DNA of 64,000 nt, from contig NZ_BMDH01000007.1 of assembly GCF_014635685.1 (NCBI RefSeq), positions 1 to 64,000 of the forward strand, read 5' to 3'. Below are positions 39,501-48,188 of this stretch, one piece after another. The DNA comes from Galliscardovia ingluviei (lineage in GTDB: Bacteria > Actinomycetota > Actinomycetes > Actinomycetales > Bifidobacteriaceae). The position numbers and the translations under genes were made by a program. The notes beneath the pieces were generated by a model that did not search any database, had not been told where the DNA came from, and saw nothing but the letters and a program-made list of their open reading frames with translations. Every line of letters starts with the position of its first letter. The first letter of the stretch is position 1.

Positions 39501-41602
39501 TTCTGCACCATTTTGGACAGTTACTGCTTCTTTGACAACATTCAAATCGCTGCCTGTGGCTGTAGTTGTAACATGGAAGATGCGGTTTGACGCAGTATAG
39601 CCATCTGGCGCTTTGATTTCTACAATATAATAGTCTTTATTTGGAGCCAGGTTCATTGTGCGAATTACGCCAACATCTGGGTTCATATCATTTGCGCCAT
39701 TATCGCTGAAATTAGCAATAATTTTGTCATTCTTGGCTTGAGCATCAGCATAGGTGCCATACATAGCCCAAGTGGAACCATCAAGCTTTTCTCCAGCTGC
39801 GTTTGTTTTACTCCATTCCACTACCGAGCACGATGTAGAAGTAGCACCAGTCCATGGCAGACTATGGCGCTCCTGATCCATATCAATAATGGAGGTGGTA
39901 TTATTAGTGCCGTAGTTTACAAACTGGTTCCCCTGCTTAATTCGTGCACTTGCAGGGTTAAACATAGCATAGTTACCACCGACCCATACACGACCATTGG
40001 TAGTGACGTGGCTTGTAAAATTACCATCTTGCACCAGCACACTACCGAGCAGTGCGGCAGATGGGTCGTCAGTAGTTACAGCGTTATTAAATACATCCCA
40101 GCTGCTATTGCCATAAACAGTCTTATCAATATCGCCAGATACACCACCTGCTAGAGTCTGTGCACCTTTAATTTCTACGTTGAGTGCATTGTAATTCCAC
40201 ATAATGCTGCTGGCAGCAGTGGTATAGAGGTCACGAATAGTTTTGCCGCTGCCATCTACGGCTTTACGGTTAGCTTCTTCATAAGCACCGCCAACATTAT
40301 TCTTAGGATTAGCAAGCATATAGCCGTTGGAAATTTCTGTGCCATTCCACCAGAAACGCCAGCCTTGCTGATAATTGATGTTGGTCGCTTGTCCGCCATC
40401 ATCATCAGTAACATTTATCAAAATAGAAGCATCATCAGGAATGTTCTTAAATGCAAAGTCGGTGCCGTTATATCCTGTGGAGGAAAGCTGGCTTGCTTTC
40501 ACATTAAATACTTGCAGAGGAGACTTGCCGTCACCAGTGAAAGTTACCAGCTTTTCTAGTCTTTCGGTAAGAGGAATGTTTGCTTTTACTGAGCCATCGT
40601 ACTTGTAACGCACATAGTCACTTTGTGCTGGAGCCAAATCTGTAGTTACCGTGCCATTCGCTGGTAACTTGCGTAGGGTATCCCCGAGTTTCTGAGCAAT
40701 CGGGTTGTTGGTGGCATAGTCAGTGCCGTTAACAGTAAACTTGCTTCCTTGTAAATTCGATTGATTCTCTTGTACCGTTTTTCCTGTTAATCCACTTTGA
40801 TAGGTAGCTTGGTAGATTTCAAGGCTCTTTATACCCGGTTTACCATTATCCCTACTACCGTAGATATCATAATTACCGCCACCAAGTTGGGCGCCATAAG
40901 CAGTAACCGCAGTATTACCATTTTTTAGCTGTTGAATACCTGCTTTTTTATAAATCCACTTGTTATCCTCAGGTTTAGATGTAGGGTCTGGTAGGCGCCA
41001 GACCATAGCACTGCCGCCAATTGCAACAATGGTGGCATCAGGATCTGCTGGTAGATATTGCGCACCAAAAGCTACAGATCCCATGGTGAAGAAGCCTTTT
41101 GAAGGACGGGCACGAAAATCGCCACGCACTAGGGTCAAGCCCTCAGCTTCTGCTGCATATGAACCTGTTGGATCAGGATTACTAGTATCCCAATTAGATG
41201 TAGGATCACCAATAATCATATCGCCGCCTACATAGGTAGCAATGCCCGAATCCTTTGCGTTGTTTGTGTATGATGCATTATCGCCAAAAGTAATGTTTTG
41301 TGGAGTACATAGTGAGCCTGGTTCAGGGGGTTGTGCAAAACTTTGCTGCGTTGGGAATAGTCCTACTACAGCAGTAGCAATCATCATGCTGACAGCTACA
41401 ACGATGGCAACAATGTTATTGCCGTTAATATTGTTAGAGCGGCTCGCTAAACCACGCTCACGATAGTGTGAAGCGCTTATCTTACTTGATGTATGTTCCG
41501 CATTCTGCGCACACGGCTGTGACTGAATACCCCCCCCATGGGAAAGTATCGTGTTTGCCTATGCGGTTTCGGCGATACATCTGTACCTCTTCCTGTATCC
41601 AT
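36594..41602 (-). CDS. Large tip pilin/adhesin, reading frame OFF by one base in a poly-G tract
   Basis: The intact body is 1,597 codons from ATG 41387. That start lacks a ribosome binding site and cuts off the front of the signal peptide. Upstream, ATG 41602 (preceded by TTTGAGGATC) runs into an 8-G tract (41530-41537); one extra G joins it to the body through a basic N-region and a hydrophobic core ending near QQSFAQ. Domains: a choice-of-anchor-A-like region (about 30-470), a Cna-B/SpaA domain, an Ig-like/BIG2 region (VTISPTLVTIKQGS), a starch-binding-module-like segment (TTIYFRKVAGW to FTFDGHTVYTV, about 880-1000), then further SpaA domains opening with W-K-x-D/T. The sorting signal is MPMTG, followed by a membrane segment and RRGGRRERE. 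Confidence 0.85.
41530..41537 (-). repeat. Poly-G tract (8 G on the coding strand), candidate phase switch
   Basis: Eight consecutive C on the plus strand are eight G in the tip-pilin coding strand, at codons 22-24 counted from ATG 41602. With 8 G translation stops about 41 codons in; with 9 (or 6) it continues into the 1,597-codon body. This is the only homopolymer of this length I noticed in the window. Confidence 0.85.
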
Positions 41603-42348
41603 GATCCTCAAATCGGAGCAGTCTGCTCAATTGGTTTCACACACCTGTACAATTCGAGACTTCCACCATGCAGTCTCTACTTGCACCAATCTGCAATATG
41701 GTTTTAACTTCTCTTCTTTATTCTTATGTCTGCACGCATATCCACGTGCTTTTCATATGATTTTTTTCTGTATTGAATTATTGACAACGATGTCATCGTT
41801 TATCTCTTGTGTTGTGAGTAACAATATATAATCCACAATGTACAAGAAGAGCTTATCTAATTCGTATTCAATTACCAACTCAAAGATACTGTAATATCAA
41901 CGTTTTGAGAAAAGGTCTCTTAAGTAAGTCAGTAATTACCACCCTAACAACAACATGGAGTAATGTTAATTTAGTTAATACATTTTCAAAAATAGCAACG
42001 TTTGCAACATATTATTGCTGTGCTTAGCTTGCAATCGTATGTATGATTATGCGTATATACATCCACTCGTTATTTCCTCTATCGCCACATCGCTTGAGTA
42101 AGCATTACATATTCACACCCACATTAAGCGCGACACGCCCAACACTTATAGAAGCTGGAAGACTTCATCTAATACGTATTCATTGCACTATCAGACACAT
42201 GCAGCATAAAAACTGAACGATACAAAAATATAGACAGATACGCTAAATCTAAAAAGGGCGCAGCAAAGTCGTTTAACCAAAACGGTATACTGATGCAAAC
42301 GTTGCGCAAGCAGACTTATCCCATGCTATCTACGCCACATGCTATGCA
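41603..42348. other. AT-rich intergenic region upstream of the pilus operon
   Basis: About 745 bp, AT-rich, with no convincing gene. It must hold the pilus promoter. Notable sites: the palindrome at 41786-41800 and GCAACGTTTGC at 41995-42005, which resembles LacI-family half sites. Toward 42349 there is only the tail after the amidotransferase gene, whose terminator I could not identify. Confidence 0.5.
41786..41800. promoter_or_regulatory. 15-bp palindrome upstream of the pilus operon
   Basis: AACGATGTCATCGTT is a perfect 7-bp inverted repeat around a single base, about 185 bp upstream of the proposed pilin start. TTGACA (41781-41786) abuts it on the plus strand, but no matching -10 is seen. 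It has the form of a dimeric regulator operator; the regulator is unknown. Confidence 0.4.
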
Positions 42349-43002
42349 CTAGCGAATGCTATCAGCAACTTTCGGCGCTAACCCAAGAGAAACAGCCACC
42401 GCATTACTCTGACCGCAAGCCGCTAAGAAATTAGCAAAAAGTCGGAAACCATCTTTCGTCATCACCGACTCTGGGTGGAATTGCACAGCTGAAAGTGGCA
42501 ACCCCTTAACTCGCAGCGCTTGCACCGTATGATCCTCAGTATCCACCGCAGTTACCTCAAGCACTGATGGAATCGATTGCGGATTAACAGCAAGTGAATG
42601 ATAGCGCGTCACAGTCATCGGTGAAGCAATCCCCTCAAACATAGGGTCATCACTAATCTGTACCTGTGAAGTTTTGCCATGCATAATATGCGGTGCGTGC
42701 TCCACCGTTGCCCCATACACTTCTGCAAGTGCTTGCAGCCCCAAACACACACCAAACATTGGCTTATGGCGTGCAATGCACAAACGAATCACTTCTTCAC
42801 TCACCCCAGCCTCACGCGGAGTGCCTGGACCTGGAGAAATCAGCACGCCATCATAGCCGTCAAGAGCGCCCTCGGCATGCACATCAAAAGCATCATTGCG
42901 CACAACCGTAGTTCTAGCACCTAAGGTTTGCAAATACCCAACAATGGTGTATACGAAAGAATCATAGTTATCAATAACAAGAATATGTGCACTGTCAACC
43001 AT
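42349..43002 (-). CDS. Glutamine amidotransferase component II (anthranilate or aminodeoxychorismate synthase)
   Basis: 217 residues, class I glutamine amidotransferase. Motifs are LVIDNYDSFVYTIVGYL, the PGPGTPREAGVS oxyanion region, FGVCLGLQALAEVYG (nucleophile Cys) and QFHPESVMT (catalytic His-x-Glu). It releases ammonia from glutamine for chorismate-derived synthesis (tryptophan or folate). No component I gene is adjacent; the same orphan trpG position next to the kinase operon is known in other actinobacteria. ATG 43002 is chosen for AAGGGG upstream. Confidence 0.88.
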   Translation of the reverse strand: MVDSAHILVIDNYDSFVYTIVGYLQTLGARTTVVRNDAFDVHAEGALDGYDGVLISPGPGTPREAGVSEEVIRLCIARHKPMFGVCLGLQALAEVYGATVEHAPHIMHGKTSQVQISDDPMFEGIASPMTVTRYHSLAVNPQSIPSVLEVTAVDTEDHTVQALRVKGLPLSAVQFHPESVMTKDGFRLFANFLAACGQSNAVAVSLGLAPKVADSIR

Positions 43003-43029
43003 ATTCACCCCTTACTTTCGGTGCTACTA

Positions 43030-44193
43030 CTAGCCTACTGCAACAAAGTTCGAAGCGACTTGTAAATACGGAATAGTGGACGCTGCCCACGGATACCCCC
43101 ACTGCAGTAAAGCAGCGAGGCAAGCCATGATAACGATTGCCATCAGCGCAAGTCTGACCACTGCAGGACCCGGCATATGGCGATACCAGGAACCATACAA
43201 ACTAAACATTGGGCGAGGCTTATGTCCCTCTTTAATAGCGCGCAATGCCGGGAAGCGGTATGCAATAAGAGCTGCCAAAAAGACCACAATAAACGCGATA
43301 ATCAACGCCAGTACCACGCGATCTAGCGATTGAGCTGCACGAGTTACCGCATTTTGCTTACTGGAGCTAAACTTCACCGCGCCACCCTGCGCACTATCAG
43401 CCAATTCCTGAGGTACGCCGTCAGAGACTTTTGCCCAATATTTCAATGTGCCATAGCTAATCCAACGATGTGTGGCTGTGGTATATCGTGGCTCGCAGGT
43501 AGTCAACGTAATATATCGATTATCAGGCTGAAGATCTGGATGATTAGGCACCGCCGCCACTACCTGCACTTGGGTCGGGAGCACAATTTCATAGTTAGTG
43601 TATTCGTACACATACCAATAGTCTTGCGTGCGCACAATAATCGCATCGCCCTGCTGCAATTCATCAACATGTGCAAGCGGCTCACCATAGCCAGCGCGAT
43701 GCCCTGCTACAGCAAAATTACCCATTTGCCCGGGCATTTGCGTATCTTGATAATGCCCCACACCATGACGATTAAGCTGATACACATCAGTGCCTTCAAC
43801 AATATTGCGTTGCCAGCTTTTACCAAATCGCGGCACATAGAGCTGTGCCACTAAATCCCCGTACTGCGCATGTTCAGGCTGCACTGGCACATCACCAGTC
43901 TGCGGCTTTGCAATAGAAAACTGCCCATTATCTTGGGTTTTTGGCTCAATCCATTGCACAGCATCTCGCTGCTCGATCTGCGTGGCTTCTGATTGCACCC
44001 CGGTCCACCACAATTGCCAAAGAATATATCCACCAACTATTACTGCAAACGTAATCAATAGCTCTGCAATTACACCAAGCACAGTGTTAAATATGCGCCT
44101 GCCACGACTACCTCCCTGATACTGCGTCGGAGGTTGATACGAGTAGTTTGCTTGGGCACTATGCCTTGGAACAGCTGTAGTTGGTGTGCTCAT
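43030..44193 (-). CDS. Class E sortase
   Basis: 387 residues. N-terminal membrane segment (VLGVIAELLITFAVIVGGYILW), then the sortase fold with NFAVAGHRAGYG (catalytic His) and ITLTTCEPRYTTATHRWI (catalytic Cys in TLTTCxP, Arg), then C-terminal membrane segments after residue 290. The TLTTC-E-P pattern and position beside crgA fit the actinobacterial housekeeping class E sortases, which prefer LAXTG-type signals. It is likely to anchor finished pili or other wall proteins. GAGGAGTACC precedes ATG 44193. Confidence 0.88.
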   Translation of the reverse strand: MSTPTTAVPRHSAQANYSYQPPTQYQGGSRGRRIFNTVLGVIAELLITFAVIVGGYILWQLWWTGVQSEATQIEQRDAVQWIEPKTQDNGQFSIAKPQTGDVPVQPEHAQYGDLVAQLYVPRFGKSWQRNIVEGTDVYQLNRHGVGHYQDTQMPGQMGNFAVAGHRAGYGEPLAHVDELQQGDAIIVRTQDYWYVYEYTNYEIVLPTQVQVVAAVPNHPDLQPDNRYITLTTCEPRYTTATHRWISYGTLKYWAKVSDGVPQELADSAQGGAVKFSSSKQNAVTRAAQSLDRVVLALIIAFIVVFLAALIAYRFPALRAIKEGHKPRPMFSLYGSWYRHMPGPAVVRLALMAIVIMACLAALLQWGYPWAASTIPYLQVASNFVAVG

Positions 44194-44296
44194 GGTACTC
44201 CTCATATCGTTTGGCTTTATTCTCGCGCATACACTTTCAGTTATTGTATGCTCTCAACTATTATGTGCTCTCTACTATCCAGTTCACTACCCAGTT

Positions 44297-45034
44297 TTAC
44301 TGACTGACCTGCGCATAAGTAAGCGCTTGCAAGGCAGATGATGCAGGGAACTTGAGTTTATCTTTCGTCTCTACTTTCCAGCCTAAACCAATTGATGACA
44401 CATATTCTTTATATATTTCAACAGATGGCGAATTATCTAGCGACCGTTTCATATCTTCTATCGGGCCTATTGCACTAATAGTATATGGTGGCGCGATACG
44501 CTTACCATGCACCGTAACAACCGTGCCCACGCATCGTACTGCAGTATTAGGCAGTACTCTCTGGTCTGCAATCATCATAGATTCAGCGCCCCCTGCCCAC
44601 AGCGCATTGATGACTCCTTCCAAATCCTGCTGATGCACCACATAATCGTTAATATCTGCGCTGGATCCAGAGTTATCCACACGATTTTGCCAGAGCGGTG
44701 AATCATCAAGCGTCACCTGTATACCTGGGCCTTCTACAGCTGGCAATTGCGTGCCTCTACCGGTATCTTCGCTAGTAGTTGCGGTATCAGCATTATCAGT
44801 AAGCGTTTTTACCGAATCAATCTGCTTGCTTAATGCATCGATTTGTTTTTGCAATGTTGTAGCTTGGCGAGCGCGCTCATTGAGTAATTGCGAAGTATCA
44901 GAAGTAACGGTAGCTGTGCGGTTAATACGCATATTAGTAATTGCTAAATAGCTTACCAAAGCAAAAACGAGCATAACAGACACAGCGCTCAGCGCGGACT
45001 TGCGCAATGAGTGCTGCTTAATATGCTTGCCCAT
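44297..45034 (-). CDS. DUF881 family membrane-associated protein
   Basis: 245 residues from ATG 45034, chosen because GAATGAGGTAAGT lies upstream; the frame is open 43 codons further. One N-terminal membrane segment (ALSAVSVMLVFALVSYLAI), a coiled coil (QLLNERARQATTLQKQIDAL) and a globular region with the DUF881 signature (LPAVEGPGIQVTLDDS, INALWAGGAESMMI, IAPPYTISAIGP). Members sit beside crgA and sortase in actinobacteria; the function is unknown but a division or wall role is inferred from context. About 100 nt upstream of the class E sortase on the same strand. Confidence 0.85.
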   Translation of the reverse strand: MGKHIKQHSLRKSALSAVSVMLVFALVSYLAITNMRINRTATVTSDTSQLLNERARQATTLQKQIDALSKQIDSVKTLTDNADTATTSEDTGRGTQLPAVEGPGIQVTLDDSPLWQNRVDNSGSSADINDYVVHQQDLEGVINALWAGGAESMMIADQRVLPNTAVRCVGTVVTVHGKRIAPPYTISAIGPIEDMKRSLDNSPSVEIYKEYVSSIGLGWKVETKDKLKFPASSALQALTYAQVSQ

Positions 45035-45320
45035 ACTTACCTCATTCCAGCTGGTACCACTCATGTCACTCGCACGACCAAGTAGCGCTCCCCATACACT
45101 ACCTGCCATGCTCACACACACCATGTATGCACGTGTACTATGCAGTCGCAACCTACTATACACATGACTATTGCAACTTTACAGAGGAATATGTGCTTTT
45201 CTTGTACACGTGATAGTGAGTTTGCTCATGCGGTTGCTGTACACTACACTCGTGTCGTTTCGACGCTTTCCACTCTAGTCATTACTATGATTAGTGGTTG
45301 AGATAAAGGAGAATCCTCTT

Positions 45321-45791
45321 ATGGCTGAACAGGATGAGCGCGTGCTCGATGAAACTGAGGTGGAAAACGCCGAGCAGAGCGCAGCAGCAGAGTCAGATGC
45401 TGATACCACGTCTGATGCAAACAAGACTAGCGATGCAAACAAAAACACTTCTGCAAGCGAAAACAATGACGAGTTCGCTCGCACTATGGATCGTGTAGAA
45501 GCTGCATTAAGCGAAGTTGCTGATAAAGATACCATGACTCCTCAAATGCGCAAGATGTTTGCACGCCAGCAGGAAAGCACTAAGCGCGTAGAAGAGTCTA
45601 TTAAGGGCACCAAGTCCAATCCTCGTTGGTTTGTGCCAGTGCTGTGCGCATTGTTGATTATCGGTTTGGTATGGGTTGTTGTGTATTACTTGTCAGGCAA
45701 GTACCCAATTCCAGGCATCAATGATTGGAATCTAGCTATCGGCTTTGGCATTATGCTTGTTGGCTTCTTGATGACTATGTGGTGGCATTGA
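45321..45791 (+). CDS. crgA: Cell division protein CrgA
   Basis: 156 residues. A long acidic, Asn/Ser/Ala-rich N-terminus (with two near-identical TSDANKT/TSDANKN repeats) precedes the CrgA core: NPRWFVPVLCALLIIGLVWVVV, then YPIPGINDWNLAIGFGIMLV, ending MTMWWH. These are the two membrane segments and the conserved linker of actinobacterial CrgA, which binds FtsZ, FtsQ and PBPs and coordinates septum assembly. Mycobacterial CrgA is only about 90 residues, so the N-terminus is extended. ATG 45321, with AAAGGAG upstream. Divergent from the DUF881 gene. Confidence 0.93.
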   Translation: MAEQDERVLDETEVENAEQSAAAESDADTTSDANKTSDANKNTSASENNDEFARTMDRVEAALSEVADKDTMTPQMRKMFARQQESTKRVEESIKGTKSNPRWFVPVLCALLIIGLVWVVVYYLSGKYPIPGINDWNLAIGFGIMLVGFLMTMWWH

Positions 45792-45847
45792 TACTTATCT
45801 GTTGTATTGCAATACCGTCGCACTGTTAATGACATTGTATGGAAGCA

Positions 45848-45881
45848 CAGTATAGTAAACAACGCAGTATGGTAAGCAACG
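45848..45881. repeat. Imperfect 17-bp tandem repeat
   Basis: CAGTATAGTAAACAACG and CAGTATGGTAAGCAACG are adjacent (two differences), followed by a partial third unit CTGTATAGC. It lies between the crgA stop and its terminator. No function is apparent. Confidence 0.5.
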
Positions 45882-45931
45882 CTGTATAGCAGGTACATCA
45901 TACAGAAATACGCTGTATTACCAATAATTGA

Positions 45932-45957
45932 GGGAGCAGTTATTACTGCTCCCTTTT
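45932..45957 (+). terminator. Intrinsic terminator after crgA
   Basis: GGGAGCAGT (45932-45940) and ACTGCTCCC (45945-45953) form a perfect 9-bp stem with loop TATT, followed by TTTT. It separates crgA from the convergent rhomboid gene. Confidence 0.8.
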
Positions 45958-46005
45958 GCATACTATTGCATACTATTTGTGCATATCGCCATGTCTACAC
46001 ATGAC

Positions 46006-46761
46006 CTAATACAACATGGCAAATGACCATACCAAAGCTGCCACTATCACCACTGCTAATGCGATACCGTATATCCATGCTCGTTTGGCAAACGAATACT
46101 GACGCAGCTGCGGAATACCAGAGGTTAGCAGCCAAACATACAACCCACCAAATATGAAGCCACCAACATGCGCTTGCCATGCAATATTGGGCACAATAAT
46201 GGGTAGCGCGAAGTTGATCGCCATGAGCACAATCATGCTGGAAATATCTTGACCAAGCCGCCTGTAGACCACCAGTAATGCTGCAAATAAGCCAAAAATC
46301 GCACCTGATGCACCATAAGCTCCTGAAAGCCAAGACGCTTGTGTATTCATAATTCTGCCAAGCAATACCAAGAATGTGTTGCCACCTATGCCGGAGAGCA
46401 TATACAGTGCAAGGAATTGCCAATGCCCCATCATGCGTTCAAGCACCGGCCCCACACTCCACAATGCCAGCATGTTAAAGAGGATGTGGAAAATACCAGG
46501 CTGATGCAAAAACATTGATGTAACCAGTATCCAGGGACGGTACGGCACTAATAGCGGTACAAGGGTGCCGTTGCTGGCAATAATGCTAAAGAGCTGCGGG
46601 AACAGGAATCGCGTGATGATTTCGAGAGCCCACACCACTATGCAAATGAGCACTAAACACTCGGTAATAATTGGACCATTATTACGCCATTGATTGGCAA
46701 ATACGCGCTTATTGGTGAGGTCGCGCAAACTCGGTGAACCTGGGAAAAGCCAATTACTCAT
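46006..46761 (-). CDS. Rhomboid-family intramembrane serine protease
   Basis: 251 residues with about six to seven membrane segments. The catalytic Ser lies in GAYGASGAIFGLF (G-x-S-G), and the catalytic His in WQAHVGGFIFGGLYVWL. SMFLHQPGIFHILFNMLALWSVGP supplies the conserved His/Asn region of the oxyanion hole. The N-terminal segment NKRVFANQWRNNGP is cytoplasmic. Substrates are unknown. Rhomboid genes near crgA are usual in actinobacteria. No strong ribosome binding site precedes the ATG. Confidence 0.88.
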   Translation of the reverse strand: MSNWLFPGSPSLRDLTNKRVFANQWRNNGPIITECLVLICIVVWALEIITRFLFPQLFSIIASNGTLVPLLVPYRPWILVTSMFLHQPGIFHILFNMLALWSVGPVLERMMGHWQFLALYMLSGIGGNTFLVLLGRIMNTQASWLSGAYGASGAIFGLFAALLVVYRRLGQDISSMIVLMAINFALPIIVPNIAWQAHVGGFIFGGLYVWLLTSGIPQLRQYSFAKRAWIYGIALAVVIVAALVWSFAMLY

Positions 46762-46922
46762 GCCACTAGCTTACGAAAGGTTGCCTATTTCATTACATGC
46801 TTAAGTTTTGCACTTTTTGTTTCTCAATACATCTAATGTGCTCAAAATTTGAGTGTGCTACGCTGGATTTGCCTTATACAGAGGCGAATAAGTGAGTGGC
46901 AGTGAATTAGGAGGAAGCAGAT

Positions 46923-47108
46923 ATGCATTGGGTTGGTATTGGTCTTGTTATTGTCGCTATCGTAGGATGCGTGGGATTTGGAGTGCACCATCATCTGGAT
47001 GCAAAAGCTCAGAAACTCTCTAAAGGCAGCGAGGAGGAGCGACGTCTAGCCGGCGAATTGCGCGATATTTCTTCGCAGATTGATCAGGGACGGTATTTGT
47101 ACCACTGA
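46923..47108 (+). CDS. Small single-pass membrane protein, unknown function
   Basis: 61 residues. TAGGAGGAAGCAGAT gives it one of the strongest ribosome binding sites in the window, which supports it being a gene. One membrane segment (VGIGLVIVAIVGCVGFGV) is followed by a short amphipathic, charged tail (KLSKGSEEERRLAGELRDI). Family not recognised. Confidence 0.6.
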   Translation: MHWVGIGLVIVAIVGCVGFGVHHHLDAKAQKLSKGSEEERRLAGELRDISSQIDQGRYLYH

Positions 47109-47406
47109 TGGATGCCTTTATACCTTTATGCCTTTATAGCATATACTCATTCAGCGTTTGCATTGAATTGACGATATCCAAATTGAATTGATTCTGCCAA
47201 TAAGTATGTAGAGTAGGTATGCGCTCGGATTTATACTACCTTATCTACACTTTCTGCGTTTATCTGTAGCTGCCTGCACTTATCCACTTTCTGCAACACG
47301 CTCTTGAAAGTTCTGTGGAACTCACGTAATCCCCACAACACAAGGTTTACAATGGTACGAGGACGGTCTGAATGGCCAGACCACACCTTTTGGGAAAGGA
47401 GCCAGC

Positions 47407-47634
47407 ATGGAGCAAAAGTCGTCGAGCGGTTGGAAGTTCTTCGCGCTGCTGTTTGGTGCACTACTTGCAGGTCTTGCCGCACTATATATTTACAAGCAGC
47501 AGAATCCAGAATATGATCCTTGGGAAGAGCCTTGGGAGAATAGCTCATCTCCAGTTGATTTGGGCATTGCTAAGAAAGCAGCTGTTCAAGAGACAGAAGA
47601 TGACGAGGACGAAGCAGAAGAATCTGCCGAATAA
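47407..47634 (+). CDS. Small single-pass membrane protein with acidic tail
   Basis: 75 residues. AAAGGAGCCAGC precedes the ATG; GGTTTACAAT at 47345-47354 is a plausible -10. One membrane segment (FFALLFGALLAGLAALYIY) is followed by WEEPWE and an acidic C-terminus (TEDDEDEAEESAE). A clear terminator follows. Actinobacterial genomes often carry such a small protein near wall genes, but I do not recognise a named family. Function unknown. Confidence 0.68.
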   Translation: MEQKSSSGWKFFALLFGALLAGLAALYIYKQQNPEYDPWEEPWENSSSPVDLGIAKKAAVQETEDDEDEAEESAE

Positions 47635-47657
47635 TCCACATCTGTTTATCAACGTTG

Positions 47658-47687
47658 AAGCCGTGTAGTGTTTGCTGCACGGCTTTT
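47658..47687 (+). terminator. Intrinsic terminator after the small membrane protein
   Basis: AAGCCGTG (47658-47665) pairs with CACGGCTT (47678-47685), and the run continues as TTTT. It lies 24 nt after the stop. Confidence 0.75.
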
Positions 47688-47808
47688 GCATATTTATGCA
47701 CGTATTAGCCCTGATTTGAACTCCGCACCGTGAAATAGTGCATAATTATGCAATATAGATATTATTCACGTATTTTCCACGTCTACTATCCACTTTTACA
47801 CGACTTGT

Positions 47809-48043
47809 CCTCAAGTTATCAACATGGTTATCCACACCGGTGGAAAAGTCTAGTGGATAACACCACTATATTTTCTAGTTACTGCTATCTATAGCCACTA
47901 TATTCAGTTGTTTATGCACTATTGCAATGCGTTATGCATGACCTGCTATAGTATGTGTATAGTTGCTTTTACACACATTATTTCCACTACTTATACCCTG
48001 TTTTCCTCAAGTTATTAACATAGTTATCCACATTGGTGGAAAA
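47809..48043. repeat. Duplicated 39-bp module carrying DnaA boxes
   Basis: 47809-47847 and 48005-48043 are 39-bp direct repeats with four differences, all C/T or G/A transitions. Each opens with CCTCAAG, carries a TTAT(C/T)AACA box and an exact TTATCCACA box 12 bp apart, and closes with GGTGGAAAA. The copies are 196 bp apart. Confidence 0.85.
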
Positions 48044-48067
48044 CTTATAGCTTCGCGGATACACATA

Positions 48068-48095
48068 ATGCCTATGCACATCAGTACATAGGCAT
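48068..48095. other. 9-bp inverted repeat beside the DnaA-box cluster
   Basis: ATGCCTATG (48068-48076) and CATAGGCAT (48087-48095) form a perfect 9-bp stem with a 10-nt loop and no T tail on either strand. It lies 24 bp from the second DnaA module and about 90 bp downstream of the glgP stop. Confidence 0.5.
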
Positions 48096-48188
48096 ATGCG
48101 TTATGGAGCAACACACTCCACTATGGCGTTATAAGAGCACTAACAAAACTCCCTAGGGTGCTCCGAAGTGCTCCCTACAGCACCTTTA

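Larger units (their letters stand above)
47241..48043. other. Cluster of DnaA-box-like 9-mers, candidate origin or DnaA-binding locus
   Basis: TTATCCACA (the consensus box) is exact at 47828-47836 and 48024-48032. Near matches: TTATCTACA 47241, TTATCCACT 47280, TAATCCACA 47632, TTATCAACG 47646, CTATCCACT 47786, TTATCAACA 47816, TTATTAACA 48012, and TTATCCACT reversed at 47852-47860. The surrounding 47690-48188 is AT-rich and non-coding. Genes to the left are mainly on the minus strand (including rrn) and those to the right mainly on the plus strand, loosely as expected around an origin. No dnaA or dnaN is adjacent, so a DnaA-titrating or reactivating site is an equal alternative. Confidence 0.5.

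Noticed and set aside
42240-42348. Possible terminator for the amidotransferase gene, or tRNA-like fold
   Set aside because: I found no stem with a T tail and no cloverleaf.
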